64,000 bases of DNA. Origin: Stromatinia cepivora. Taxonomy: Eukaryota > Ascomycota > Leotiomycetes > Helotiales > Sclerotiniaceae. This document shows positions 22,201 through 36,398 of this stretch, piece after piece. The notes beneath the pieces are model-generated. The model did no database searches, had not been told where the DNA came from, and saw only the letters and a program-made list of their open reading frames with translations. The DNA lies in NCBI GenBank assembly GCA_014898415.1, contig RCTD01000015.1:248001-312000 (forward strand), in the 5' to 3' direction. A program made the position numbers and the translations under genes. The number at the start of each line of letters is the position of its first letter. Position 1 is the stretch's first letter.

Positions 22201-24741
22201 TGCTTTTATATCTATCTCTGCAATCCTTATATTCCATTCTGCAAATTCGTTTTAATATAAAAAGGAAATTATTATAATTTCGAATTATATGCCCGATAAC
22301 CATTCACAAATAACTTATAAAAGTTCTGATACATTATTAATCCTAACTACAATGATCTTTTCTCCAATAACTAATTCCATCTCCTTTTTCCAAATTTTCA
22401 ATATTTGAATTGTATCATCTTTTTGTTTAAATAATATAATCCAATTTATTCTTATACAACTATCAATAATCAATATAAAATAACGATTTCCTTGAATCGA
22501 TTTTGAAAATAGTCCTACAACATTAAAATATATAAATTCGAATCTCTTTGATTTATACAGATTCAATTATTTCGGAATACAATTGATTATTTTAGTGAAT
22601 ATATACACTTCGTAAATATCTAATTCAATTGAGACCTTTATCGATTTAATTATATTGAATACCTTGTATAGATTTTTGATTTTGTTTGGATCTAAATAGT
22701 TGAATCTTCGATATCATAATAGATATCTCTTTTTCTCCTTGAATATTAATTCGTTATCGATATCTTTAATACCATCGATTATCTTTGAAGAGAAGCCTTT
22801 TTCCTGATCATTTTGATATACACTAGAACAAAGAATTATATTTTCATATCCTTTGGTTATATATGAAATTATATACATTTCATTTTACATTTTAATATAA
22901 ATGACTTTTTTATTATCCTTCTTGAAATATATATAATGAAAATTGAATTCCCTTTATAATCCTATTTCGCAGATCCTTTTTCCTAATAGTAAATTTACTT
23001 CTAATTTTGATATATATAATACATTTGAAAATAGTATCTTAGAATCATTTTCGTATATCATATTTACTAAATTCCAATGACGACAATATATCATTCCTCT
23101 ATCAATCTTTATCCTTCGTTTGGCAATAAATTCTATTGATTTGAATAATAAAGGTTAATTAGATATATATAAAGAAGCGCCTATATCGGTATATCATTTG
23201 TTAAAGAAAACTTTATTAATAATTTCCTTTATCAAATTACAATCTTCCTTTATTATATCTTCAATATCGGAATCTGATTTAGAGATATTGTTAATAAAGT
23301 GTACTTGATCTTTCTTATTGAAATAAATCTTCTTTGGATTTGATAATCTCCTTTTTTTTTGATAATAAAAATAATTATAAAGGAGTTTGCTGATTTATAT
23401 TAAATGTAGATAATCTTGTATATAATAATTTTCCCTTTAATATAGATCGCAAATATTATTTGAGATCTCGAAATTTGATTCTTGATATCGAAAAATGTAT
23501 CTAGATCTTTTCGCAATTTGTATTAACTTTGATTTATTCTTAAGACAAAGTTCTTTAGTTTATAAATACTTGATCTTATTATCGATATTAAAGCTGATTT
23601 GGATATCCAATATATCTATTACTCTTTAATAATCAATTGAAAGATTATATATTAAAACCAAGAATAGAATAATATCTTGATATATTGATCGATAATTTTC
23701 ATCTATAGCTTTTAATTTCCTTCTATACTCTTTTAGTTTATCCCAAACTTCGATAATAGTTATATCAGAATAGATATTGAATTAGAATTTGAAGTTCTAG
23801 ATCATTATCATATACATATTAACTATAACTACATTGACTCTAATATATTTTGATTTAAAATATCTCTAGAATATATATACTATTGAATATTCATCGATAA
23901 AGGCTTCATCGTTATCATTAAATGTTATACAAATATACAATAATACATTCACTTTGTCCTTTAAATATTCCGATTTCAATTCGACATTGTAATATACACA
24001 ACCATTGATCTTATAAACAAATACTATATTGAATCCTATAATCTACATATATTCGTTTAATATTTAATCAATTATATAAAACCATCCTTTCCCTCTCAAT
24101 TATATCTTCGTTTATTTGAACCATCGCTTATAATTATTTTAATCGAACTTCGAAGAGTTGTTTGATTCCGATATTGTAAAGATTTCTTGCTGTTTAATAG
24201 ATATCGAAGATAATCTTCAGATTTTTAAAACAATCTTAAAAAAGGATATACAACAAATAAATTCAAAATAATAAAGAAATATAAAAATAAAACAATAAAA
24301 GAATTCGTAAAATCATATTATAATATATTTTCTTGTAGCTATACAAACTTGCTCTTCACCTTTACTATAATTCTGTATCGGCATTATACAGACTGCTCTC
24401 CGCTTTGGCCTATAATATTGTGAATTATAAACTGTATTATTATATTTCAACTCTGCTTCAATAGCACTATATGAAAACTCTGATTTTCACTCTGTTCCAT
24501 TTCTATTAACTATACTAATCCTTTCTCGATTTGCTTTGCTTTTTAATCATTATTATACAATTGGATTTTATAACCTATTAACTTTTGATATAAAAAGTAA
24601 TAATATTATTGACTATATAAATTGAACTAAGAATCTATATTTCTAGTAAAAATAGAATTGAGGTTATCCCCAAATATAGTCTGTACACTATTGTGGTCTT
24701 GTGACCTCAATTCTAATCCTATGATGGCCTCATTTCCAACA
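19261..24741 (-). mobile_element. Copia A, full length (5481 bp)
   Basis: 166-bp LTRs at 19261-19426 and 24576-24741 (minus strand TGTTGGAAATGAGG...CAAAAGTTAACA) lie between copies of ctttt (19256-19260 and 24742-24746). On the minus strand the 5' LTR is followed at once by GGTTATAAAATCC, a possible half-tRNA(iMet) primer site. A purine-rich tract precedes the 3' LTR. It lies inside Copia G. Confidence 0.92.
19459..24200 (-). pseudogene. Gag-pol remnant of Copia A
   Basis: Copia order, read right to left: Gag region about 23750-24000, protease/pre-integrase about 22900-23060, integrase core 22315-22566 (FEFIYFNVVGLFSKSIQGNR, then FILIIDSC), integrase tail 21763-21969 (YSKVTNKYIKIYSLKLDY), reverse transcriptase with the catalytic YIDD codons intact at 20458-20469, and RNase H 19459-19686 (DNNQSALTLTKNLCLYKQSK, later DINYYFIRDLIEKKK). 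Many stops of RIP type make it non-coding. Confidence 0.85.
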
Positions 24742-24746
24742 CTTTT

Positions 24747-27367
24747 CATATAAAGATCAATTGTAAGATTCAATACTTCTTGTTTCTTCTTTGTAATAAA
24801 TACTTCTAATAGATCTTGATTATCTCGAATTGCAGCAATTAATTAATTATATTCATTATTTGTTTCTTATACATTCTATAGAAATGATATTCTGGAGATT
24901 TTGATTTGTATCAATATATAAAGTATAGGATTAGTTATTCTTTCTTTTTTGATATTAGATTGTATATATTTCCTTTCAGATTTACTTATCTTTTAATCTT
25001 GATTTGAAGGAATAAAAAAAGTCATCAAAAATAATAGATTCTCCGAAAGTAATGGATTTTCTGGATTTGGAAGAATCATTAAGAATAAATTTTCTATTGG
25101 GAATAGTTCTTCATATATATCCTTATAAAATGGTTTAATGATTGTTATATGAAATTCTGTAGGACTATAAAAGAGATCGATTGTATAATTTTGATTTGTA
25201 ATTGTAATTAATCTATAGGGTTCCGTTTATCCTTTCTTTTCTTTTTATATTTGTATTAATAAATTCAAAAATAGTTTTAATATCTTATATATATCTAAAT
25301 CATTTCTAATATCAAATGAATCTTATATTATATATTTTGCTTGAATTTTTCGAATTTCTTTTATTATCTATCGATATATTTATATTCGTTTTACAATTGA
25401 TTAGGAAAATAGATCATACAAAGTTATTCAAAGATATACTTTATATACAAAAAGAATTAAAATAAAACTATTTGGTTCTATAATATCATTCATTATTTTG
25501 ATTATTATTTATAAAATAATTTCTTTTTCGAAATTCTTATCTTTTAATTCTTTCTTGAATATTTTATACAATTGTTATATAAATATATAAAATCTCTCGA
25601 CTTTACTAATTATATTATAAACTTCTATAAAGACTTCACAAATATCGATTTGAAAAGCTTTTGCCTTTTATTGAAATTCAATCGATATAAAATTCGTATC
25701 TATATTGTATAATATATAATTTGATAAACCAAAATATATATCGATCCAGCATTTCCGAATTGTATTCCAAATTATCTTTATATTTATATTTTATACAAAT
25801 ACAATAATATTATATACAGTAACTTCATTAATAATATAAAGGATAAATTTTCCTTCAATATAGAATATATCCAGAATAATTGAATAATTAAATTCGATAT
25901 CATCTTTTATTATAAATTTGAAATATTCTAAAGATTTCATATGAAATTAATAATATTTGTATACTTTATTAAATTTCTCAATCATCTGAAAATCAATATC
26001 TATATACTCTATACAATTGAATATATTGATAAGTTTTCATATAAAAGGATACCCGAATCTTTGATATATTTATCGAAATTTAGTTTCTATCAAATAATAA
26101 TATATTATTATCTTTTCCATTTAATTGAAAAATATAAAAGGATATCCCTATTTTTATATAATAGGAATAATTTTATTATTTTATTTTAATATATTTGATA
26201 TATTATTGAACATAATATATAGACAATTTATATCCTATATATATATAAGAAATAAAATATTTATTGATACAATAAAAAACATAATAATTCCAATTGATAT
26301 TTGAATAATAATATCTTTTTATAATTGTATAATTCTTTTTCCGAATTTGATATTATATTTAATACTTTTTGTATATAAAATACTTTTCTTTCTTTTTAAT
26401 ATTTGTATCTGAAATTCCTTTATTGTTGATACTTCTGATATATTTATATCTGGAATAATACCTTGAAATATATTTGCTGAATATCGATCTTGAAATTGGA
26501 AAACTTCATTTGGGTTATCATTCTTTTTATACTTTTTGTATGATTAATTGAATTGATCATTTTGTAGGTATATATATATCAATAATTATCTCTCTAATAA
26601 TTCTGCAATATATACTTCATTAACAGAATCTATTTCAATGAAATATATCTCGAATTGAATCATTTGATTATTTGAAAATTCAATTTAGGGATATTCGAAA
26701 GTATCGTCTTCTTCTGATATTTCATCCTTTTTATATTACAATTCGGATATATCTTTATATTTCAAAAAATATTATTTGAATATTTTTTTATCCATTTCTT
26801 ATTCTACTATATATTAATTAAATTTCATTTTCCGTTCCTTTTTCGTATAATTTATCAACCAATATCCTGATTATTTATATACAAAGCATTTCTAAATTGA
26901 TATACATAATAATATTTAAAAATATTGAAGTCTTTTTGATGAATTTGCTAATGAATATAAACAAAAAAGAATAAATCTACCTTTTGATCGAACTCTATAT
27001 TATCCTCAATTTCTATATAAGCCTCAATCATTATATATATAATCCATCCAATATATTTCTGTACTTGATAGGTTATTAATCATCGAATCTGTAATATAGG
27101 TATTCATTAATTGTATTCTTTTAATTTGATCAATAACATTTCGAAGATCAGTATAAAGACCTTTATACATTATAATAGGATATAACAAAACGAAATTGCA
27201 TTCAAGAATATTACAATAAATATTTATAACCTGATCTCTTAATATCAATTCTGATTAATATAAATCTACCAATCCATATTATAATATATAAAATATATCA
27301 AAAAGCTTTTTTAGTTATTCTAAAAATAATTTGTTAAGATACTTTTATATAATCTATAGAAATATTG
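24747..27367 (-). other. Internal part of Copia G between copies A and B
   Basis: AT-rich sequence belonging to element G. The right end encodes the continuation of Gag (27024-27248). The remainder should hold protease, integrase and the start of reverse transcriptase, but stops are too dense for me to place these domains. Confidence 0.55.
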
Positions 27368-27372
27368 TATTA

Positions 27373-30300
27373 TGTTAACTTTTGGTGCAGGAAGTAGTAG
27401 TATTGTTGACTATGTAGATTGAACTAAGGATTTATAATTCTAGTAGAAATAGAATTGAAATTATCCTTAAATATAGTCTATATATTATTGTAATCTTGTA
27501 ATTTTAATTCTAATCCTATAATAGCTTTATTTTCAATACTCCTTTATTGAGGATATCCTATTCGATTTTTTTAAACTATTAATCCTAATATTTTCTTGAA
27601 TTTTTCGAAAGCAATTTTTATATAAGGCTTCATTATTTTATTGGCAATTATATTATATATATTGATATAATTAATGGCGATTTTCTTTTTTTCTATCAAA
27701 TCCCTAATGAAATGATAATTGATATTTATATATTTGGATTGTTTATATAAATGTGGATTCTTGATTAAAATTAAAGCATTTTGATTATTATCGAGTATTT
27801 GAATTGTATTTTTGTTTTTTCCAATATAATTTGATTTGAATAAATCTTTAAGTATTTATACAATTTATCTTTTTTGTTTGATGAATATTGTTATTGTAAT
27901 ATATTCTGATTTTATACTAAAGGTAATCATAAATATTTGTTTCTTATTAGTCTACAATATAAGATCTTTATAGAATATCACAACTTCTCTTAAAACACTT
28001 TTCTGGTTATATTTGTTACTAGTCCAATTTATATTTGTATATACTTTTATTATATTGTTAAATATATTGTATTCTTTATAGATATCAGATTGTACTCCTT
28101 TTGACCTAAACTATAATTTTTGTTTGATTGTTGATTATAAATATCGTATTAAATTCTTCAAAGCTATAATATAATATTTTACTGGTTTTACTATAAATTG
28201 TAAAAGTCTTTTAATTGAGAATATTATATCTGGTCGAATATATATTATTGAATAAATCATACTTCTTATTTGTTATTGATATTTATTTATATCTATTAGT
28301 TCATTGTTATCGGTTGCTAATTAGAGATAGGTATAATTCATTATTGGTAGTTTTTTGGTTTGATATTATTTATATGTAATATTATATTTGATTAATATAA
28401 TATTGAGATATTCTTTTTGATCTATAATTAATATATACACTTTTCTATCGCGAATAATTCTAACATCTAGGATCTTATTAATCTTTTCTAGATTCTTAAT
28501 ATTAAAATGGGTCGATAGCTTTTTATCAAACTAAATAATTTGTAATGATATATATAATGCAATAATGATATCATCGATATATATTAGTAATATTATATTA
28601 TAGTCTTTGGATATATATAGATATAGGTTTGCTAAATTTTATATAAAATCTATACTTAAAAGTTCTTTTTTCAATAATAAACTCTAATCCCTTTTAACTT
28701 GCTTCAATCTATATAGGTTTTATAAAGTTTATAATACATATCCCTTTTTGATTTTGATATTTTAGGGTGATTCGAGATAGATCTTTTCCTTCAAATGCGA
28801 TTCGGTAAAAGCGTTTTTGATATCGAAATATAAATATTCCAAATTTTCTTTTACAATAATAACTAGGAATAATCTGAGTATATCTAGCCTCATTATTAAT
28901 ACAAACATTTCGTTGTAATCCTTTCCTAATATTTGATTGAATCTTTGAACTATTAATCTTATTTTGAATCGTTCTACTTTGTTATCTTTGATCTTAATTA
29001 TAAATACCTATTTCGTCGAAACTAGATTATTTCCTTTAGAGAGTATATATTCTTCTTAAATATCATTTTGAACCAAAAATATGATTTCCTTTTGAATAGC
29101 TTTCTTCCATTTTTCAAAGTATTCTCGATCCGATATTGCTTCCTTATAAGTTTTTGGTATTTTGATTCCTAGAACTTTTTCGATTGGATATATTATATCT
29201 TCTATATTATCTATATTTATCAACAAAATCATAAAATCTGAAACAATCTTATCTTTGATATAAGGATCTATTTTATAAATAATTAGGATTGTAATCATAA
29301 TATATTTTATACTTTCTTGAATTTTGATCTATATAGATATTACAATCAATACCTTTATAATCTTGCTTTCTCATTCTTTTTCAGAATTTTATTCTATATC
29401 TTTTTTCCGTTTTCGTATTAAATACTTTAAAGATTCGTTTTTAAAATTTATTTCATCCTTTTATTCGATCTTAAATGATTATAAATTTACTTTGCTTTTT
29501 GATTTTGCTGAAATAAACTTGTCAGCAAAATTTAAGACGATCTTAAATTTTGTTTTTAATACAAATTCAGGGTTTACAGAAATTGATTCTTGAACTGGAT
29601 CCTTTGAAATGATGGATTCGATATCTGAAATATCCTTGAAAAAAGATTTTTGATTTGTTTTCTGGATATTGTTATTTTTATTTTCATTGTATATTAATAT
29701 TGATATATCTAATTTACCTGATCTCAATTCGACAATTAGGATACTTGATATAATCATTGAATTCGGTATAATATCTACTGAAAAGAATATTTGAAACAAA
29801 AATGATATAGATATTGTATTTAATATTAAAAATAAAGAAAATACTTTATTTACTATTGATCTACCACAAGATTTTCGATCTAGTTTTATATTCTTTGTTC
29901 CTTATAGGTTTGATTCACAATTTTTTAATTTAAGATCCAAATTTCCTTTTCGATAAGATTCATTTATAATTACTTTATTTAATCGAAATGTATAATCTAA
30001 TTCTGGAGAATACATTTTGATATATTTATTCATAACTTTTGAGTATTCTAAAAATATATTGATTCTCGAAGTATTCCGCAATTTGTCGTATCTCTATCTT
30101 TTCGGAATAATCTTAGGATTAATATAAATATAATATTTGCTTTCCCAAACTTTGTATATCTTTATATTTAGTATTGTATTTATAAAAACTTCTATAGAGG
30201 ATCGATCTATTCTATTCATATTAGAACCAATATTAATGCGATTCTTAATATAAGTATTATGTTTTATAACTTTATTTCAAAATTCTAATAATAATTCAGC

Positions 30301-32853
30301 TTCTTTTAATATTACTCTTATATCTGCCTTTATAATCCTTATATTTCATTCTATAGATTTGTTTTGATATAAAAAGGAAATTGTTATAATTTCGGATTGT
30401 ATATTCGATGATCATTTATGAATAACTTATAGGAATTCCGGTGCATTATCAGTTCTGACTATAATAATCTTTTCTCTAATAATTAATTCCATTTCCTTTT
30501 TTTAAGTTTTCAATGTTTAAATTGTATCGTCTTTTTGTTTAAATGGTATGATCCAATTTATTTTTGTACAATTATCAATGATCAATATAAAATAATGATT
30601 CCCTCAAATCGATTTTGGGAATGGTTTTGTAATATCGAAATGTATAAGTTCGAGTTTCTTTGATTTGTACAGATTCAATTATTTCGGAATACGATTGGTC
30701 ATTTTGATGAGTATATATATTTCGTAGATATCTAATTCAATTGGGATCTTTATCGATTTGGTTATATTAAATATCTTATATAGATTCTTAATCTTGTTTG
30801 GATTTAGATAATTGAATCTTCGATGTTATAATAAGTATCTCTCTTTTTCCTTGAATATTAATTCGTTATCGATATCTTTGATGCTATTAATTATCTCTGA
30901 AGAGAAGCCTTTTTCTTGATCATTTTGATATACATTAGAACAAAGAATTATATCCTCATATCCTTTAATCATATATAAAACTATATACATTCTATCTTAT
31001 ATTCTAATACAAATAATTTTCTTATTGTCCTTTTTGAAATATATATAATAAAAGTTGAATTCCCTTTGCAACCCTATTTCGTAGATCCTTTTTTCTGACA
31101 ACAAATTTACTTTTAATTCTAATATATATAATATATTTGAAAATAGCATCTTAGAATCATCTTCGTATACCATATTCATTAAACTTCAATGGCAACAATA
31201 TATCACTCCTTTATCAATCTTTATTTTTTGTTTAACAATAAATTCTATTGATCTAAATAATAAAGATTGATTAGATATATATGAAAAAACGCTTATATCG
31301 GTATATCATTTATTAAGGGAAGTTTTATTAATAATTTCTTTTATCAAATTACAATTTTCCTTTATTATATTCTTAATATCGGAATTTGATTTAGAAATAT
31401 TGTTAACAAAGTGTATTTGATCTTTCTTATTGAAATGGATCTTCTTTGGATTCGATGATCCTCTTTTCCTTTAGTAACGAAAATAACTATGAAGGAATTT
31501 GCTGGTTTATACTAAATGCGGGTAGTTTTGTATATAATGATTTTCCTTTTGATATAGATCACAAATATTATTTAGGGTTTCGAAATCTGATTCTTGATAT
31601 TGAGAAATGTATCTAGATTCTTTTGTAATTTGTATTAACTTTGATTCATTTTTAAAATGAAATTCTTTAATCTATAAATGCTTGATCTTATTATCGATAC
31701 TAAAGCTGATTTGGATATCCAATATATTCATTATTCCTTAATAATTGATTGAAAGATTATATATTAAAATCAAAAATAAAATAATATTTTGATATACTAA
31801 TCAATAGCTTTTGTTTACAATTTCTAGTTTCCTTTTGTACTCTTTTAGTTTGTTCCAAACTTCGATAATGATTATATCGGAATAGATATTGAATTGGAAT
31901 TTGAAATTCTGGATCATTGTTATATATATATTGATTATAATTATATTAACTCTAGTATATTTTGATTTAAGATATCTTCAAAATGTATATACTATTGAAT
32001 ATTCATCGATAAGAGTTTCATTATCATTATTGAATATTATACAAATATATGATAATATATTCGCTTTGTTTTTTAAGTATTCCGATTTCAATTCGATATT
32101 ATAATATATACAACCATTGATTTTGTAGACAGATATTATATTGGGTTTTGTAATCTATATATATTCGTTTAATATTTGATCAATTATATAAAACCATTTT
32201 TTCTCTTTCAATTGTATCTTTATTTATTTAAATCATTGCTTATAATTATTTTGATCGAACTTCGAAGGATTATTTGATTCCGATATTATAAAGATTTCTT
32301 ATTATTTGATAGATATCGAAGATAGTCTTTAGATTTTTAAGATAATTTTAAAAAAGGATATATAGTAAATAAATTCAAAATAATAAAGAAATATAAAAAT
32401 AAAACAATAAAAGAATTTGTAAAATTATATTGTAATATATTTTCTTGTAATTATGCGAATTTATTCTTCGTTTTTGTTATAATTCTGTATCGGTATTATA
32501 CAGATTATTCTTTATTCTGATCTATAATATTGTAAATTATAAATTATATTATTATATTTCAACTTTGCTTTGATAATATTATATAAAAACTCTGATTTTC
32601 ATTTTATTCCATTTTTATTAGTTATACTAATCCTTTTTCGATTTGCTTTACTTTTTAATCATTATTATATAATTGAATTTTATAACCTATTAACTTTTGA
32701 TATAGAAAATAGTAGTATTGTTGATTATATAAATTGAATTAAGAATCTATAATTCTAATAGGAGTAGAATTGAAGTTATCCCCAAATATGGTCTGTACAT
32801 TATTATGGTTTTGTGACCTCAATTCTAATCCTATAATGGCCTCATTTCCAACA
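27373..32853 (-). mobile_element. Copia B, full length (5481 bp)
   Basis: 166-bp LTRs at 27373-27538 and 32688-32853 lie between copies of tatta (27368-27372 and 32854-32858). Same family, length and orientation as Copia A, but a different target duplication, so it is an independent insertion and not a segmental duplicate. It splits the gag of Copia G. Confidence 0.92.
27560..32320 (-). pseudogene. Gag-pol remnant of Copia B
   Basis: Read right to left: Gag (about 31870-32110), protease (30997-31179: DSKMLFSNILYILELKVNLL), integrase (about 30420-30700), the region before reverse transcriptase (29056-29298: YFEKWKKAIQKEIIFLVQND), catalytic YIDD codons at 28570-28581, and RNase H next to the left LTR. 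All frames are broken by stops. Confidence 0.8.
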
Positions 32854-34043
32854 TATTATATTATTCGATGAGATATTTCTAGTATCTTTCTTCTATTTCA
32901 AAACACATTTTCATAAATATAATTATTTCTTCGAATTTCAATTTTCTATTACTAATTTTATCGAAATAAAATAATAATATAGAGTCTTGAAATATTATCG
33001 AAAACATTATTTTGTATTTATTTGGATGAATTCCGATTTTACTGCAAAGTTCGTAAAATATCTGCAGTTTCTTATTCAGAAAATCGTATTCCTTATCGCT
33101 ATATTTGAATTCATTGTTATTATATACTTTTATAAGATTTAGAAGAAGGTTTCGTTTATATACTGTATAAGATATATTCTGCTTTATTATATAATCTAGC
33201 ATTGTAGGATCAAAAAGGAATTAGCTTTGATTTCGTTATTATTATTCATTTTGTCATATTTGCTTAGAAAGTTCTAGTATAAATGAAACTTGAATTTTGA
33301 TCGATTTCTTTGATACAATGATTTCGTATATATCCGTATATTCTTCTTTCAATCGATCTATTTCTTTTTGAACTTCTTTTATATATTCATTTGATTTATC
33401 TTTTAAAATAAGTTTAATAAATACTTTTGTATAGTTATTGCTCTCTTTTATTTGTCGAACCTAAAAGCCATATAGAATAAATTGAATTCGTACAAATTTG
33501 AGAGCTTCGCGATATACGATTTTGAATATAGTATCCATCCAGTCTTCATATTATTCTTGAAATTCTTCCTATAACCTTTACCCTTTATACCTTCTGAATT
33601 ACGAATTAACAAACCATATAATTATATCAGTATTCATTTGGGATTCAATGAATTCTGAATTTGGATTCAATTGTTTCCCCCAAAATTCAGTATCCATTTT
33701 ATATAGAAATGATTCGGGGATTGGAAAAACTATATTGAATATTATAATTCGATATTGTATTATATCGAATAGATTTATTGTATAATATATACAAAAACGT
33801 AATGAATACAAATAAAATCAATATAAAATCAAACTATCCTAAAGAAATCAATTGTAATCAGAGATCCTTTCTTAGTATATATTTCGAAGAAAATAGTATA
33901 GGGAATATAATATTCTAGTTCTTCTATATAGATCATATATAAACTTAGTTTAATATAATCTTATTCGTCTTTTCAAAAGATATCTCTTCTTATTGGATTT
34001 GATTTTGCCATTTTGTAATTGAATCTTATCAATCATTGATCAA
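32854..34043 (-). pseudogene. 5' gag remnant of Copia G
   Basis: ORF 32879-33202 gives 107 residues of Gag (YTVYKRNLLLNLIKVYNNNE, SKIGIHPNKYKIMFSIIFQD). A further piece at 33599-33811 (YKMDTEFWGKQLNPNSEF) is probably the N-terminal part. Stops separate the two. The 5' LTR begins at 34044. Confidence 0.65.
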
Positions 34044-34234
34044 TATTGAATAGACTTTGTAAAGGGATATATATATAAAACGTGTATAGAGTAAAGATAA
34101 TTCTATTATTCTATCTAATCCTTTTGTATAACAGGGTTCTGCTAATCTATATAAATACTGTTATCCCACTTACGATGTGGGGGAAACACATGATGGTGTC
34201 ACGTGTTTCGTCAGTCATGTGTTCCAACAAATAC

Positions 34235-35697
34235 TATTCCCCTTTATATAAAAGTTTATTTTGAATGCTTTAAATGAATAATATAAAAAAACCCGAAAAC
34301 AATTATAATTACAAATCATTAATTTTATTTGTCAATTTGATCAAATATATAAATTCAATGGTATCTATTGCTTTCTTTATTCGATCCAAAAAAGTATATT
34401 TATCGATTATGTTTTTCAAATATATTAAAGTTTTCAATTCCTTTTCCATTCTTTTTTTATTCTATTTTGAATTTATATCATTATCATCCAAAATAGCTAA
34501 CATAGAACGATTAATTGGATCAAATGAATTATATATTCTATTATATGGATTTGGGTGGTAAGTATGAATTTAATAGTATAGAAATCTATATTTTGTATAT
34601 CTATTCTTTTTGTGAAAGCAAATTCGTTTTTGTAAAGTGAATTCGAAAGTTCTTAATCGTTAAAGTTGAAAGGATGTTTTTAGTAATAACATTAGGGTAA
34701 GATTGGAATCGAGTATATTTAGGGTATGATTAATATCAGATATATTTATTAAATCGGAATAATTTTGAAAGTGAGAATTAAAATGTTGTAATATATAGGG
34801 AGTGGAGTTAGTAATTTTATTAGAAATGAAATCATTAATCAAATGAATAGTTAATTGTTGTATAATTTATATAAATTTAGGGTAGAAATGGGGTAAGTTG
34901 AGTTGTTGAGTAAGTTGATTGTATAAAGTTGAATTGAATTTATTATGGAAGATAGATATTTTATTTGAATCGGATCAATTTTGATTATAAGTTTTGTATA
35001 AGATTCTTTCGAATTTTGTAATATAGGTATATAACGAATTAATGTTTTGTTTTAGAGTATAAAGATGATTTTTAGTTTTTTGAATTTTATTAGGGTTATT
35101 GTAAATTTTAAAAAGTTGATTAAGGATTATATTGTAATTAAGAGGAGTGATTTGATTGATGGATGAAAATTATAATAATATTATAATTTGAATTTGAGAT
35201 TTAAGATTAAGATAAATATAATAAAATTGAGTAATGAAATTGTCGATTGTAATACTATCTATTTGAAGTTTAGTTTTGATTAAAAGAAATCAGATATCGA
35301 ACTTTTGTATATTTCCATTGAATTTTTCCAGATCGGGAAAACAAAATTTTGGAATAGGGTTTGATCGAATTAGAAATAAAAAGTGTAGAAAAGTAATCTC
35401 TTTATATTATTATATCATTTCGATTTGTAATTCATCGATTATAAAATTGATTGATTTTATTATTGAAAAGTGAAATAAAATCGAAGGGAATATTATTTAA
35501 ATATGAATATCTTCAAAAGTTTATAAAAGATTCTTTCAAAAAGAATTTTAATAAAGGGAAAACAATTTCACAAATTGTATTATAAGTATATATATATAAG
35601 TAAAAACATAAATATATGTCTAGAATTTGCAGAATATATATGAGTTTGAGCGTATATATATATTATTCGATTTTTTATTTCGAAGAGTTTTTAATAA
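34235..35697 (-). pseudogene. Gag remnant of E0
   Basis: The internal region of E0 to the right of G. It matches E1 across the gag block but carries more stops. Nothing other than gag-like sequence is seen. Confidence 0.55.
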
Positions 35698-35867
35698 TGT
35701 AATATAACAGTTGAATAATTTGAATATCTTTTAGAATTAAAAGCTATAGATCGAAAGATAGAACTATATGATTATATATATATAGGCCGAGAGCTCATTT
35801 AGTCTATTCAGGGAATGCTGTATTCCGACTAGGGCTCGAATTGATTACATTGTATGTATACATAACA

Positions 35868-36302
35868 ATCACTAATGAAAACTAATTGCAAACAATCGAA
35901 TCCATATCGGAAAGTTAGTATATTAATTGAAAACAAAACAGTATTTATATTAAAGTCATCATTTTTTTGATACAAATTTGAATCGATATATTAATAAATA
36001 TAATATATTTATATTTCAAGTTTCAAAAGAAAAAGCAAATTGAAAACCCCTCCCCTTTTATTATTTATCAAATCTATAGAATTATTGAAATGGACGAGGA
36101 TATCGATCCAAAAAAGAAGACATCAATATCCCCTATTTATTATATTAAAAAACATACTCAACAAAAATATATCGAATTCGAAATCAATATTTCTTATTCA
36201 TTATATCGAAAACATACTGAACCTAAACCAAAAGCATACCGAATCTGAATCGAAAGCATATCGAACCCAAACCGAAAGCATACCGAATCTGAATCGAAAG
36301 CA
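35868..36302 (+). other. Middle segment of F1
   Basis: F1 sequence between the E0 and P1 insertions. It is an inverted match to about 46600-46865 in F2 (aatgaaaactaattgcaaac against gtttgtaattagttttcatt) and ends in gaatctgaatcgaaagcata repeats, where P1 inserted at a TA. Confidence 0.75.
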
Positions 36303-36398
36303 TAACCGATTTCCCTACATCATGCACGACCCCACATCTTGCACGCCCCTTATATTCCTACTACGATTATTTCAAAATTCGATATTAATTATAAATTA

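Larger units (their letters stand above)
16421..34229 (-). mobile_element. G: Ty1/copia element of a second family, interrupted by Copia A and B
   Basis: 186-bp LTRs at 16421-16606 and 34044-34229 (TGTTGGACAG...GTGTTCCAACA) lie between copies of aatac (16416-16420 and 34230-34234). Without A and B it is about 6.84 kb. Coding remnants read on the minus strand: Gag (32879-33202, for example YDFLNKKLQIFYELCSKIGI) continuing beyond Copia B at 27024-27248 (LRDQVINIYCNILECNF), and the RNase H end (17869-18252, LFVFVDEFFINNKDLNNQIG; later YIDLYSLYKCFIKLDTTKEK). These match the fungal copia group with a C-terminal RNase H of the TDASFANN type. That Gag resumes on the far side of B shows B landed inside gag. 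Confidence 0.8.
16250..35867 (-). mobile_element. E0: Gag-only LTR element, interrupted by Copia G
   Basis: 170-bp LTRs at 16250-16419 and 35698-35867 (ending in CATAACA) lie between copies of atcac (16245-16249 and 35868-35872). The inside (34235-35697) aligns by eye with E1-E3 along its length: a purine tract next to the left LTR on the minus strand, the gag block with the minus-strand equivalent of TTCGAATTTTGTAATATAGG, and a similar 3' part. The LTR shares the stretch agaattaaaagctata with E1 but has otherwise diverged, so E0 is a separate subfamily. The Gag frame is destroyed by stops. G inserted exactly at the junction between the left LTR and the internal sequence. Confidence 0.75.
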